From positions 68,816,503 through 68,880,502 of the forward strand of contig CM043957.1 in the NCBI GenBank assembly GCA_014529385.2: DNA of 64,000 nt, read 5' to 3'. A program made the position numbers and the translations under genes. The notes beneath the pieces are model-generated. The model did not search any database, was not told the DNA's origin, and worked only from the letters and a program-made list of their open reading frames with translations. Shown here piece after piece: positions 34,188 to 45,480 of the stretch; the stretch's first letter is position 1, and every line of letters begins with the position of its first letter. The DNA comes from Adiantum capillus-veneris (taxonomy: Eukaryota; Streptophyta; Polypodiopsida; Polypodiales; Pteridaceae).

Positions 34188-36227
34188 TGAGGGTACGAAG
34201 GACATTTGTTGGTAAAGTTGTCTCTCGAAGTTGTATATCCTTTGATACACGTAAAGCACCACTTGGTAGATACAAGAGTAAACAGCTCCCTCACATTGTG
34301 GTGAGCTTCTACATCCACATCCTATGTTCTGTCTCTCTCTCTCTCTCACACACACACACTCACACAGACACGCACCGCATTGAGTGCATGGCATTCGTAG
34401 GGAGCATGGTGGTGTCGAGAGCTCTAAGGTGATAGCTTGCTCGCTCTTGACGGTGAGAGATCAAGAAAGCTTGGAAGTTTTGTGAGAATGTAATGGGAGC
34501 TTGTGAACTCACGTGAGAGTGATGTATGTTCTTGTGGAAGCTCAAAAGAGAGTGTGGAAGATAGTGTGTAGATGAAGGTGCCCTAAAAATTGCATGTGCG
34601 CAGAAGCAATGTTTTGCAAATCAATTTTCTCCTTATAGATTGCAAATCTAAAAATTATTTCCATTATACCCTTCCGTTTTGACGTGTTCTACAAGGTAAC
34701 AACAAATCAATCCATAAGTGTTGATGGTCACCGAAAGGCTTCTTCACACTTTTACTTTCAAGAAAAGAAGTTCTCAAATGCCAAGGGTAGTAGCTAAGTT
34801 TACTTTACCAAGCTTCTTATAATCACTATTGGTAGCACGGTCACCTATACTAGTCTTAGCTACCTAATAATTTAAGTAGTTTCTTTGCAAAATCTAACCA
34901 AGGGGTTCAGACTGCTAAGGCACACCTGAGATCTTAGTTAAATATTTGTTTATCTTCACTAATCTCTCCTTTTAGTGTGTATTAGGTCCAAGAAAAAATT
35001 GAGCCTTTTGAGATTGGAATTTTGGTAATGTATCTTTGAGGTTTAAAAATTTCCCTTGACCTCTGTGTAAGTATAGAGTACTTTTCAACTCATAGTAAGT
35101 ATATACTTTAATTTATTTCCTTAATGCTTTGATTGACCTTTACAAGTGGATACATATGCTCCAATGCTTTCATCCATTCAACTCTTCAAACACATATAAC
35201 AAGGTCATGTATGAGCAAAGGATTTTGAGAAAGTAGTGTACCAAGTATCATTTCTCCTACTTGTTACTTTCTCTCTTAATTGTTCAATATGATACAATGG
35301 AGGGTTCACTCCCTATTAAATTGGTTATAGGCCTGCATGGTGGGGTTTTTTCTTTTGCACATATTGTTACTGGCACAACGATATACAACAAGGTCTAGGA
35401 ATTCATGGAGTTGGTTTAGTCAGTGTGGAGCATAGTTTATGAGGGTCGCTCTCACTCATGTAGTTGAGTGTTTACAATTACCTCGACACACAACTATATA
35501 TCGTACTTGATGGATGTCATATTTTTTACCATCATTATATGAAACATATTTCACACGTGGAGAATATGGGTCTTTGGGACTAACACTAACGCTTGTTTCT
35601 CTAATTATGCATCGCGACAAAGTCCCTAGGTGTTGGTCATATTAGACTATTTTGAGCACATACTATTAGGAACAATTTGAGTGATAAAAATTTGTCGAAT
35701 ACCAAGTAATACTTGCTAAGGTAACAAGTTTTGTTCATCAAAATTAACGGATGGTTGTTTACACATATAGCAAGCCTAAGCTAGGTTCTGCTTATGAAAA
35801 TATTTCATTGTTTGTACATAGATGTGATTCATTTTCACATTCTATTATTATCCAAATGTTTTAGCAAGGCTTCAAGTAATTGAGTGGAAAGGATTTAGTT
35901 TCTTTTATTTTCATAAATCTATTTACAATCTTTATTTCTCCTCTTCCAAGTGTGCTATGAGCATACCATCTTCCATAAGCATTAGCAACTATAACTTCAT
36001 GAAACTGCATGTTTGGATAAGTTTTTGCTAAATACATGCATAATTGGTGTTATGGGCGCCTTGGTGTTATTTAGCAAAGGCATATTTGGAATGACATGCA
36101 AATTCATGAATTTGATAGCTTTTGAAGCTTTTTGTGCCACTAGTGTAGCACCTCTATGGGATTTATTGTGGATCTCAACCACCATACGAGGTGATAGTTT
36201 TGTATGGTTGTAGATAGACTGCCCCTC
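34188..36227. other. Intergenic DNA, no supported gene
   Basis: Contains a CT/CA microsatellite at about 34331-34370 and otherwise AT-rich DNA with only short open frames. I recognise nothing. Confidence 0.5.
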
Positions 36228-36476
36228 GGGGGGGGGGGGGTCACTATGTATAAATTGTGTATATAACGTGCGTTCAAGGACTATTTATAAAACTCCTTAT
36301 CTGTGATTTTTTACAAATAAAATATACCCTTTTCTTAATTCAATCTGTAAATTTTTTCTTGGTTTCATGTTATGGTATACCCCCTTCTATATGTGAAAAT
36401 GTGAGAAAAGATACAATTTTACAATCCTTTCTCCTGCACTCACGTGATAGTCACATAATTATTAAGTGAACCCCCC
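36228..36476. mobile_element. Small inverted-repeat element with G-run ends, copy 1
   Basis: The left end GGGGGTCACTATGTATAAATTG and the complement of the right end, GGGGGGTTCACTTAATAATTA, form imperfect terminal inverted repeats of about 25 bp. The 249-bp body has no coding capacity. It matches 37515-37752 throughout (GTTCAAGGACTATTT, AATAAAATA, CTGCACTCA). It resembles a MITE. No target-site duplication was identified. Confidence 0.75.
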
Positions 36477-36559
36477 GAAGACTACCCAAACTTTGTAAAT
36501 TAGTCCAATCAAGTCCACTCTTTAACCAAATTGATTGTTCACAATCGATATAGATTATA

Positions 36560-36830
36560 TGGATTACCCTGCAATTTTGTGAGTATTAGTGAACCCATGT
36601 TTACTAGTCATGTTTGGAAGATTGTTTGTAAATAGAGGTGGGAGCATATGTTGGCAAGAAGAAATCCATTTGGAAAGATTATTCTCTCTATTTTGGAGTT
36701 TTCTTATAATGTTGCTAAGCATATTACAACTAAGTTTAGTCCTTTCATGCTTATGTTAAGTTTTCCATCTCCATCACTAGTTATAGTGGGGTTGGCTACT
36801 GATGTGAGGAGTGACAGCAAGTCAAGGACT
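36560..36830 (+). pseudogene. Ty3/gypsy integrase scrap
   Basis: The plus strand reads PCNFVSISEPMFTSHVW, from the middle of a gypsy integrase core, then directly WKMLARRN in another phase, LEFSYNVAKHITTKFSPFML and the start of the integrase tail. The catalytic glutamate region between them is deleted. Confidence 0.6.
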
Positions 36831-37231
36831 TAATATGTGTTGATGAGATATGTCATTATGTCATCTTCATGGAAAGTTAAAACAGGATATTCTTATTTGG
36901 GAAGTTTGAAAGCTGGTTATCCATTTAGTTACCTCTTAGTTGTGGTAACTCATTTAAAGTACTCAAGTGAGTTATAAATTGGATGTACACATAACACTAT
37001 TGTATTCATGCGGTTTTGGATATAAGCCATTTACAAAAATGTTTACAAAGGGACAACAATTTAGACGATCAAGATGTTCTTCTTGATTTCATTGAACCTC
37101 CTCCTATATTGTGTATCGGTCAAATGGACAGGTGAACCTAAGAGAGGTACCATTGTGGAAAACATTAGTGTTCTTGAGAAGATATCACTACTTTTGTTTT
37201 CAAGGATGAAAAATGCTGCTTTGGAGAGTAA

Positions 37232-37360
37232 TGTTAGGCCTAAAGTAGGAATGAGGAGGGCAAGGCCCTAGTCTATGCATGCATGGTCAAATGGGCTCCT
37301 AGAGTAGGGACCAGGTGTCTATATAGGGGCAAGGCTAGGTGGAGATTAGCATGCAGTAGT
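37232..37360 (+). repeat. LTR-like segment related to 18711 and 21840
   Basis: GTTAGGCCTAAAGTAGGAATG at the start and TCTATATAGGGGCAAGGCTAGGTGGAGATTAGCATGC (36 bp) at the end resemble the corresponding parts of the 21.8-kb segment. It is more diverged and may be a solo LTR of the same family. Confidence 0.45.
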
Positions 37361-37514
37361 CCTGTAGTAGTCACCTTTCTCACTTCCATCCCCAATAATG
37401 GCACCGTTTTTTTGTGCCACTATCAATGGCACCATCTTAAAGGAGTGTACACCAAACACCTCCACCATGCCTTCACCACACCACCTACACAAGTAATGTC
37501 AATCATCCACTCAA

Positions 37515-37711
37515 GGGGGGGGCACTATGTATAAATTGTGTGTATCACGCGTGTTCAAGGACTATTTTAAAATTCCTTATCTATGTATTTTTACCAAATA
37601 AAATACACCCCTTTCTATTCAATCTTTATGGTATCCTTCTGTAAATGTGAGAAAAAATGAAATCTATTAACCCCTTTTGCTGCACTCATGCGATAGCCAC
37701 AAAATTCTTAG

Positions 37712-37752
<41 letters not shown>
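37515..37752. mobile_element. Small inverted-repeat element with G-run ends, copy 2
   Basis: The left end GGGGGGGGCACTATGTATAAATTGTG and the right end GCACTCATGCGATAGCC...CTTAGGTGC followed by 38 C form imperfect inverted repeats. It has the same body as copy 1 in the same orientation, 1.04 kb away. The right C run is much longer than the left G run, suggesting homopolymer expansion after insertion. Confidence 0.75.
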
Positions 37753-37755
<3 letters not shown>

Positions 37756-38913
37756 TCATGAGATCATCCCCCACAAGGAAATGCACATCCTTACAACCAT
37801 TTGAAGATGATTGATCCTAGTAGGATGTGATCCTTGGTCCTATCATGGTGGTGGTTTCTACTAGGATGATATCTTTGAGAGGAGTCTAGCTCATTGGGCA
37901 CACAAGGATGACATCACTAATTGCTATTACCATGTCAGGCACATGAGCAAGATTGATTTTGGTAGTGAGTATGGCATTCCCTATAGGCATCACTTGAAGA
38001 CACTCATCCCCCTTCCAACAAAACTGCTATTTGAAGTGCAAGGACCAAGATCATCACAATGCATGCTATGTTGAGCAAGCATTGTATGCTTCTTTTTCAG
38101 CTCAAAAAATGAGTGCTTCACTAGATAGGAGTTGGGGAGATACGTCAAAAGTAGCTAGTATGTACACGCTTTTGTGTAAGTGTCTATTCTTTCACATTCT
38201 TTATGCTCTGTTGGGGCTTGATGTTTTCATTTTATTTGTCATTCAAAACTAATACCTAGCTTGTTCCATTAGTTTGTTGTGTTATATCACATGAGTCTAG
38301 CCATTCTCAATATATTAGGACGACATTCTTCGTGACACTCTGAAGCCAACATCCTCTACTTTGAAAATTCCCCTTTTATCTCAAACATGGTTCCTATTAG
38401 CATGGTTCTACTTCAATTTCATTAAGCAGAATCTAGTGAGATTCACCTTTCTGTGCCCTTTGCAAACTAAAAGTCCCTCCCCTCCCCTCCCCCCCCCCCC
38501 TCGGGGGCATTGCTGCTGCCTATCGTGCAATGCAATCCCCTGCGCCCATTTACATCTTCACTTATGCCTCCACCGACTCCAATTCAATCTGCACATAGCA
38601 TGCGTGCTCCCAAGAGGAAAACCAGAGAGACTAAAGAGCCAACAGGCTTGCACCCTCCCATTTTCTCCTCGCTCATGTCCCCTGCCACTTTGCTGCCCTC
38701 CCCGGCTATGCATGCGCCTGGCTAGCCCTTAGAGACGTCGAAAAGAAAAGGACACCTGCTACCCTCCGAGGTTTGAGGGCAGTCTGCCACCCTTCCCAAC
38801 TGTGATCCTACGCTTGCTCCTCCCCCAAGCCATCTCGTCCCTGGTCTGAACATCCACGCCCTTCGACGGTCTCCACAATCCCACACCCACCACTGCTCCT
38901 CGATTAGCCAAGC

Positions 38914-38916
<3 letters not shown>

Positions 38917-38979
<63 letters not shown>
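38917..38979. repeat. (CA)n microsatellite
   Basis: A pure AC run of about 63 bases. Confidence 0.95.
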
Positions 38980-38980
<1 letters not shown>

Positions 38981-39061
38981 GCGACACCATCCCGTACTCA
39001 TCTTGCCCGCTCTCTCATCTGCAATTCGCACCCAGGCATGCGGAGAAGCAGCACGTCAATG

Positions 39062-39066
<5 letters not shown>

Positions 39067-39114
<48 letters not shown>
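39067..39114. repeat. (GA)n microsatellite
   Basis: A pure GA run of about 48 bases. Confidence 0.95.
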
Positions 39115-39118
<4 letters not shown>

Positions 39119-39511
39119 ATCGATGTCCTACTCTTGCGAGTTCTCGTACACACCCCCTCGATCGTTGCATCTTTGACATCAGCTCCATTGTAATGGAAAT
39201 GGTTTATGAACTTTGAGAGTAGAAAAATTAGGAAAAGTAGAGAAAACATTTTTGTGAGATTACTTTGTGAGCATAGAGGGTGAAATTAATTGATGGCAGC
39301 AACATAAACATAGTACTTAGTTAACTTGGCATGAATAATACTTTTGCAAGAGAGAGATTTTAGAGAACATGACAATAGTTAAGGACCGGATTTATGTGGA
39401 TCCGGTCCCCCCTCCAAGTAGGTCCTCCCAATTTTGAATCAATTTGTTTAGCAAGAATATTGAGAGATGTTGTCATCTCTCCAAAGTGAAAGCAGAGGGA
39501 GCCAACCCGTG

Positions 39512-39513
<2 letters not shown>

Positions 39514-39565
<52 letters not shown>
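39514..39565. repeat. (GA)n microsatellite
   Basis: A pure GA run of about 52 bases. Confidence 0.95.
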
Positions 39566-39567
<2 letters not shown>

Positions 39568-39677
39568 AGAGTTTTGTCCGAAGGCGAGGCCAATTTTTCT
39601 GCTATGAGAGCACTGACACAGTCAGGGCGACTTGCAGCTTCGCGATAGACGTTGGTAGGCTAGCTCATGGATCAACG

Positions 39678-39679
<2 letters not shown>

Positions 39680-39726
<47 letters not shown>
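39680..39726. repeat. (GT)n microsatellite
   Basis: A pure GT run of about 47 bases. Confidence 0.95.
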
Positions 39727-39728
<2 letters not shown>

Positions 39729-40934
39729 CAGGTAGTGTGGCAGACACTGAGAATGTTTTTCTCGACTCGGTATGGCTAGGGGACTGAGGCGAGAACAAGA
39801 TGGTCGAGGATGGAGATCTCGCAAGCAAGAGACATCGCAGGCCAGGCCATGCAGGGGAGACGGTGGCATAGAGGCAAGAAGGTGTGATGTAGCCAAGGAA
39901 GGTGATGGCAGGCTCTAGCGCCATGGGAACAACCAGAGAAGGCGAGTGCAGGCCATTGCATTCAAGCAAGAGGCGAGCAACGTTGAAGAAGGTCATGTGC
40001 GGGGGGGAGGGGCCTGCCCTCACTCGCGATGGAGCTGTTCTCGATGGCTGTGCAGGCAGGGCTTGGCGAAGCACCGCACCACAGAAGACAGCGATGGCGA
40101 ACCACACAGAGGAAGACAGAGGAAAGATGGAAGAGAGAGGCATTTGTGTTACAGATTCTTCCATCAAGAGAGACTTGATACAATACAATATTTGTGTTCC
40201 TTATGACATAGGTGATGCATTGAAGATGGAAAACTTCATGCATCATGAGAATAACATAAACTTTGCAAAAAGCATTAACTACCCCAAGCCTCAATCCCAA
40301 GGCCTCAAACACCTTCGAAGGTAGAGAGAGCTAGCGGGGAATGAGGGCGGGGGAGAGGAAGAAGAAACATTCCATAGGAGAAAGAAGTAGCTCCTCACTT
40401 ATCATCACTCTTCTTGCTAGCATACATAATAACATAGTAATGAAGATGGATAAGATAGAAAGCTTAAACATTGAAGCATGGCTCTTGGTTGGATTTGCAT
40501 TCCATAGCCAAGAGTGTTGGTGTAGGCTCTCAGCTTCTCTACTAGCTTGGAGAAGAGAAGGAGCTCTTGCACTTTGCACTTCACACCATGAGAGGGTGTA
40601 TGTGTGTGGGAGAGTATACCCCCCAAGCAGCCCCCCTTCTTGCTTTGGTTGACCCCCCCTTGTAGCTCATGCTTGCAGCTCATTGGACCCCTCCAGGCCT
40701 AGCTAATCACATGCAAAATGCATATCAAGCAACAAGGGTAGTGTTAGGACAAGTGTCCCCCTCTCCCCTTTGAGAGAGAGGACTTGGTAAATGCAAAAAC
40801 AATTAATTATATTAACTAATTTATCATTGGACCCCTTAGGAGGCCAACCAATAGGCTTTACGCACACCATGAGGGCAACATGGGCAGGGGCTTGACATGT
40901 GTCCTTGCTGCCTCTTGAGGTTTGGGATTTCCTT

Positions 40935-40950
40935 GTGTGTGTGTGTGTGT

Positions 40951-40992
<42 letters not shown>
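40935..40992. repeat. Compound (GT)n(CT)n microsatellite
   Basis: A GT run followed directly by a CT run of about 40 bases. Confidence 0.95.
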
Positions 40993-40995
<3 letters not shown>

Positions 40996-41692
40996 CCCCT
41001 AGATTTAGGGCTCGTCCCCTCTAGAGTAGAGATTGCATTTGACTTTTTGAGCACCTTACCCTCAAGCACCTTAGGAAGCAAGCATGACAAATCACCTCAA
41101 GCTTGGGTAATGTTCCCACCATGAGCACCTCAAGCTCCCTAGTCGGCAAGCACCTCAAGCATCTTAGTCAACAAGCACGACAAACACCTCAAGCTTGGGC
41201 AGGGTTCCCACCTCAAGCACAACCCTAGCCTACCTAAGGTCAAAGGACTTTCACACTAACTCTTGAATGTCTTTAATGAAGCTAACCCTAAGGTCTTTAA
41301 GCTCCATTGGCTAGCCTTGCTCTTTGAGAGATGGTCTCTCATTTGACCCCTTTATCGTTGGCCCTGTATTGAGATAGACCCGTAAGCACATGTCTATATT
41401 CTAACCCTTGTTCCCGTCTATTCTCCCACATTAAATGATCAGTTTAATATGAGAAAATCGTTTGGGTTCGTTAGATATTAGATTTGATGACATCCATTCT
41501 CACCAAGCAGCCTTTGCTTGCGTCTCACTCAAACCAGAGAGAAAGCGAGGGCGCTGCTCTCGAGGACTGGCCAAATTCACAAAAAAGAACTGCATCGACC
41601 ACACAAAAACAGAGCGTGATTGCCAAAGAGGAAATACGTGACAGAGAGAGACATACACATATGTACGTATGTAATAGAAAGTTCTTCCTCTC

Positions 41693-41695
41693 GTG

Positions 41696-41731
<36 letters not shown>
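41693..41731. repeat. Compound (CT)n(AT)n microsatellite
   Basis: A CT run merging into TATATATATAT. Confidence 0.9.
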
Positions 41732-41732
<1 letters not shown>

Positions 41733-41884
41733 TGAATTTCTCTTAACTCATCACCTATCCCTTTCCTCCACCTTATCAAAGCATTGACTTTACCTTATAA
41801 TGTACCTAGGACTCCATGGGAAAACTGAACTTTTTCACCTTTTTAAATTTAATTTGATATCAAAGGAGAACTTTCTTTCCAATT

Positions 41885-41995
41885 CACACTCCCTTTTCCT
41901 TTTCCAATGTCCAAGGGATCTTTTTAGATTCCGTCTTCATTCACTCTCTTTTCCTTTTCCAATGTTCAAGGGATCCTTTTAGATTCCATCTAATG
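41885..41995. repeat. 55-bp tandem repeat, two copies
   Basis: CTTTTCCTTTTCCAATGT followed by CAAGGGATC and TTTTTAGATTCC occurs twice with a 55-bp offset. Confidence 0.85.
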
Positions 41996-42017
41996 AAGAC
42001 TTTGGTACTACTAATTT

Positions 42018-42165
42018 GGCATAACTAAGATTAGTATGGGAATTATGCTAGCTTTGATGTAATCATCAATATCATTGATGCTGGCTTTTATGGTATAACT
42101 AAGATTAGTATGGGGAATGTTGTTGGCTTTGTTGGCTTTGATGTAATATCAATATCATCATGTTC
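42018..42165. repeat. 74-bp tandem repeat, two imperfect copies
   Basis: ATAACTAAGATTAGTATGGG starts at 42021 and again at 42095, each followed by GCTTTGATGTAAT and AATATCA. Confidence 0.85.
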
Positions 42166-42211
42166 ACATCCATATGCACAAGAAAATTACCAAGCACTAG
42201 TACGGCCGGCC

Positions 42212-42213
<2 letters not shown>

Positions 42214-42248
<35 letters not shown>
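42214..42248. repeat. (CT)n microsatellite
   Basis: A CT run of about 35 bases following the palindrome ACGGCCGGCCGT (42201-42212). Confidence 0.9.
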
Positions 42249-42250
<2 letters not shown>

Positions 42251-43204
42251 GCGCAGGAACTTGTCTCATTTTTGAACTTTAGTCTTCAACTCGCAGATGT
42301 TGACACGTGTAAAGAGCTCCACTTCTGCCATATTATGTTAGTATAGATGATATGTTGCTCTTGTATAGATGTCGCATATAAGTGATCGACGATGTACTAT
42401 AAGGATGGGTTTTATGTATTAAAGGGATACTCGATCGTATAACTAACTGCTTTTGGGTAGCCCATTGGTTAGATATTGCGAAAATTAACACTCTATCGGA
42501 CAAAGCTTTCCTTGTAACAAACTTGGCACCCGTAGTTTTTTCAAAGCAAAATGATTAGTTTGCCAACATCATTGCGAAGAGCAAGCTAGAAAAGTTATAT
42601 TGTCATTAGGTGCTACATGCAACTTATGCACACATCCTCATTCAACAGATTGTGATGCAAAAGGCTTGATTTTGTATTAGTTACAACATGATACAACAAT
42701 TGGAAGCTTAGACGAGGAAAATAAAAGTTGCGAGATATAGTGCACACATGGACAAAGTTTGTTCGAATCGTCGAGTGTGTTGAATGCTTGCAAAAAAATG
42801 GGATATTGTGCATAAAGCTTCCCGTTGAAAGCTTTGAGCGTGCATTAGATGGTAGGCAGCTGCATTAGCTTATGCAGAGGCCAGTGCAGGCTGCTCGCTG
42901 CTAGTAAGGTCCTTACTCGCCAATTTGAGCGGAGGCATTTAGAATGAATGATTAATTGCGGGGGGGGGGGCTTCAAGACTCGCTCGTTGGGAGCGGAAAA
43001 CGTTTTGCTACAAGACAAACTGGGGGTGGGACCGTGCCCTTTTTGAGCAGAAAGTTGAACGATTGCCTCTCATGTGTGCTCCAAGAGAGATGGAATGGGG
43101 TTCATATGGAGTAGCACTGTTCGGGAAAAATGTGTCTCACTTTAATATCACTAGTAAAACGGCGCCGCCTTCAGCGACGGCATGGCCGACCGCATTCGAC
43201 GGCC

Positions 43205-43240
43205 TGTGTGTGTGTGTGTGTGTGTGTGTGTGCACGCGCG
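43205..43240. repeat. (GT)n/(GC)n microsatellite
   Basis: A TG run followed by CACGCGCGCGCAT, a purine-pyrimidine alternation with Z-DNA potential. Confidence 0.85.
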
Positions 43241-43397
43241 CGCATGCTATCTGCCTGTGTTACCGGCTTGCAGGGAACACGACTGGATCAAGCTGCTTGT
43301 TACACCCCCTTCTCCATGCCATTTTCTTGCCTTCAAGATGCAAGCGAATGTGATTGCATCTGGAGAGACACCCTCGCTTCACATCTGTCAAAAATAT

Positions 43398-43748
43398 CAC
43401 AGAGCTTCTTAGCCCTGCCCAGTTGGACATATCCCGCAATTAGTGCATTCCAAGAGACGACATCCCGGTTAGAAGGCTCCTCGCACACTTTTGTGCTTTA
43501 TGTGGTGCACCACACTTATTGATACATGTGGACCAAGACGGTGCTAAGCACGACTTTTTCTTTGAACAACCCGAGTCTAACAATATCATCGTGAATTCAT
43601 GTGTAATGCCACATGCCTCCAAGGTGCAGGTGTACGTGATTGTATCCTCTCTCTACATCTACTCGAAAATAGCCCGGAGCTTCATGACCCTAACTTTTGC
43701 CTTTCCTTCCCCCATTGTAGAAATTGAGCTTCAGATGTCTCGTCATAG

Positions 43749-43792
<44 letters not shown>

Positions 43793-45104
43793 TTCACCTT
43801 GTCATGTTTTCCTTTAAGATTCAGGCGAATGTGATTGCATCTGGAGAGACACCCTCGCCTGGCATCTGCCAAGATAGCACAAAGCTTGGACATATCCTGC
43901 AATTTGTGCTCTATGAAGTACACTGCATTTGGGATACATGTCAACCAAAGAAGGGCTAAGCACGACGTTTCCTTTCGACAACCTCAGTCTAACAATATCA
44001 TCGTCAATTCTTTTACCCATATTACCATCTTGTGTAATGCCACATGCCTTCAAGGTGCAAGTGTCAGTGATTGTGTTTAGAGAGATGCGCTCTCTGTGTA
44101 TTTGTTGAAAATAGCTCAGAGCTTCGCAACCTTGACGCTTGCCTTTCCTTCCCCCATTATAGAGCCCAAGCTACAGACGTCTCATCGTAGATCTCCCCCT
44201 TCTCCATGCCATGTTTGCCTTCAAGATGCAAGCAAACGTGATTGCATATGGAGAAACACCCTCCCTTCACATCTATGTCAAAAATAGCACAGAGCTTCTT
44301 GGTCCTGCCCCAGTTGGTGGACATATCCTCGCTTCACATCTGTGTTGAAAATAGCTCAGAGCTTCGTGACCTTGACGCTTGCCTTTCCTTCCCCCATTAT
44401 AAGGCCCAATCTATAGAGAGGAAGCTCCTCAAACACTTTTGTTGTCTTATGAAGTGCACCACATTTGGCATGCATGTCGACCAAGGTAGTGCCAAGCACG
44501 ACGTTTTCTTTCACAACCATTGGCTAACAATATCATCGTGAATTATTTTACCACGTGCCTTCAAGGTGCAAGTGTATGCGATTTAATTTGGAGAGACACC
44601 CTCTCTTTGCCTCATGACCCTGTTGGACATATCATGCAATCAATGTACTCCTTGAGACAACATTGCATTCGGAGAGACACCCTCTCTTTGCACCAGTTGA
44701 AAACATCCTAGAGCATATATGATTGCATCTGGGTAGATGTCCTCGCTTCGCATCCATTGAAAAACGACCAGAGCTCCATATCCCTGCCCAACTTGGAAGA
44801 GACGATATCCCAGACAGGAAGCTCCTCAAGCACTTTTTGTGCTTTATGAAGTGCACCACATTTGGCATACATGTCGACCAAAATAGTATCGAGCACGGCA
44901 TTGCATCAGCCGAAAATAGCCTAGGTTTTGTGCCCACCTACAAATTTTGAGATTTAACTCTAAATGTTAAATCTGAAAGTGAGAAAACCTGTGAAAAATA
45001 CTGGTGCAAAAGCCTTCAAATTTAACCAATTTAAATACCTTTGAAATTTCTCATACGTTGGTTTGCCAAGTTTTTGGAAAAAAGTTTATTTCGAGCCTTG
45101 CTTC

Positions 45105-45142
<38 letters not shown>

Positions 45143-45480
45143 ACAAAAACAAAAACAAATCAGCCGTTTTCATTACATGGAGTTTACTATTCTGCAACAA
45201 AGTATGAGTGCTGCGCGCTGCCTCAAACCTACTAAACTACCCCTACATATATGACACTCATTAGCCGGCTTGACATCCTATTCTCTGGTTCGGACTCGTC
45301 GATCTCTATCCCCTTCTCTTTTGCTGCCTCTTCCCCAGACTTATCCTTGGTGGATAAGCCTCCCTTCCGCCCCATCTCTTGGTAGCCTATCTGCTCCGCA
45401 CGGGTCTGAGAGCTTTAGGCCACCAGCTTCCAAAGACAATATGGTGCTAGGCCACACAAACAGGGAGAGTAGTGAGGTAG
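43398..45480 (-). repeat. 2.08-kb tandem duplication, copy 1, of PPR pseudogene DNA
   Basis: It begins CACAGAGCTTCTTAGCCCTG and ends GAGAGTAGTGAGGTAG; the next base starts copy 2 with the same CACAGAGC sequence. The minus strand carries scattered remnants of PPR motifs: LVDMYAKCGALHKAQKVLEE and VWDIVSS (44896-44708), SLVDMYPKCSVLHRAQ and the preceding GKRIDDDIVRLRL (43814-44053), and NRDVVSWNALIAGYVQLG (45571-45341). PPR proteins bind organellar RNA. These pieces are separated by stops, deletions and a 40-base C run (43751-43790), so no functional protein remains. Confidence 0.9.
43751..43790. repeat. Poly-C homopolymer, 40 bases
   Basis: The corresponding site in the second tandem copy (45834-45850) has only about 17 bases and contains a G. 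The tract has therefore expanded in copy 1 or contracted in copy 2 since the duplication. Confidence 0.9.

Larger units (their letters stand above)
37753..43397. other. Microsatellite-rich intergenic DNA
   Basis: No gene is supported. Long open frames in 38361-40683 and 43063-43522 are created by CA, GA, GT and CT runs. Tandem repeats are listed separately. A G homopolymer of 11 bases lies at 42960-42970. Confidence 0.6.

Noticed and set aside
39622-40324. 188-residue minus and 140-residue plus frames
   Set aside because: Open across a GT run and compositionally biased DNA; overlapping frames on both strands look equally random.
41090-41220. Recurring CACCTCAAGC phrase (about six times)
   Set aside because: Irregular spacing and short unit; looks like local slippage in low-complexity DNA rather than a functional array.
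42201-42212. Perfect 12-bp palindrome ACGGCCGGCCGT
   Set aside because: A single short palindrome beside a CT run; no partner or context to suggest a binding site.
43519-43959. 146-residue plus-strand frame with polyproline
   Set aside because: The polyproline is the 40-base C run; the coding-like signal (PPR) is on the other strand.
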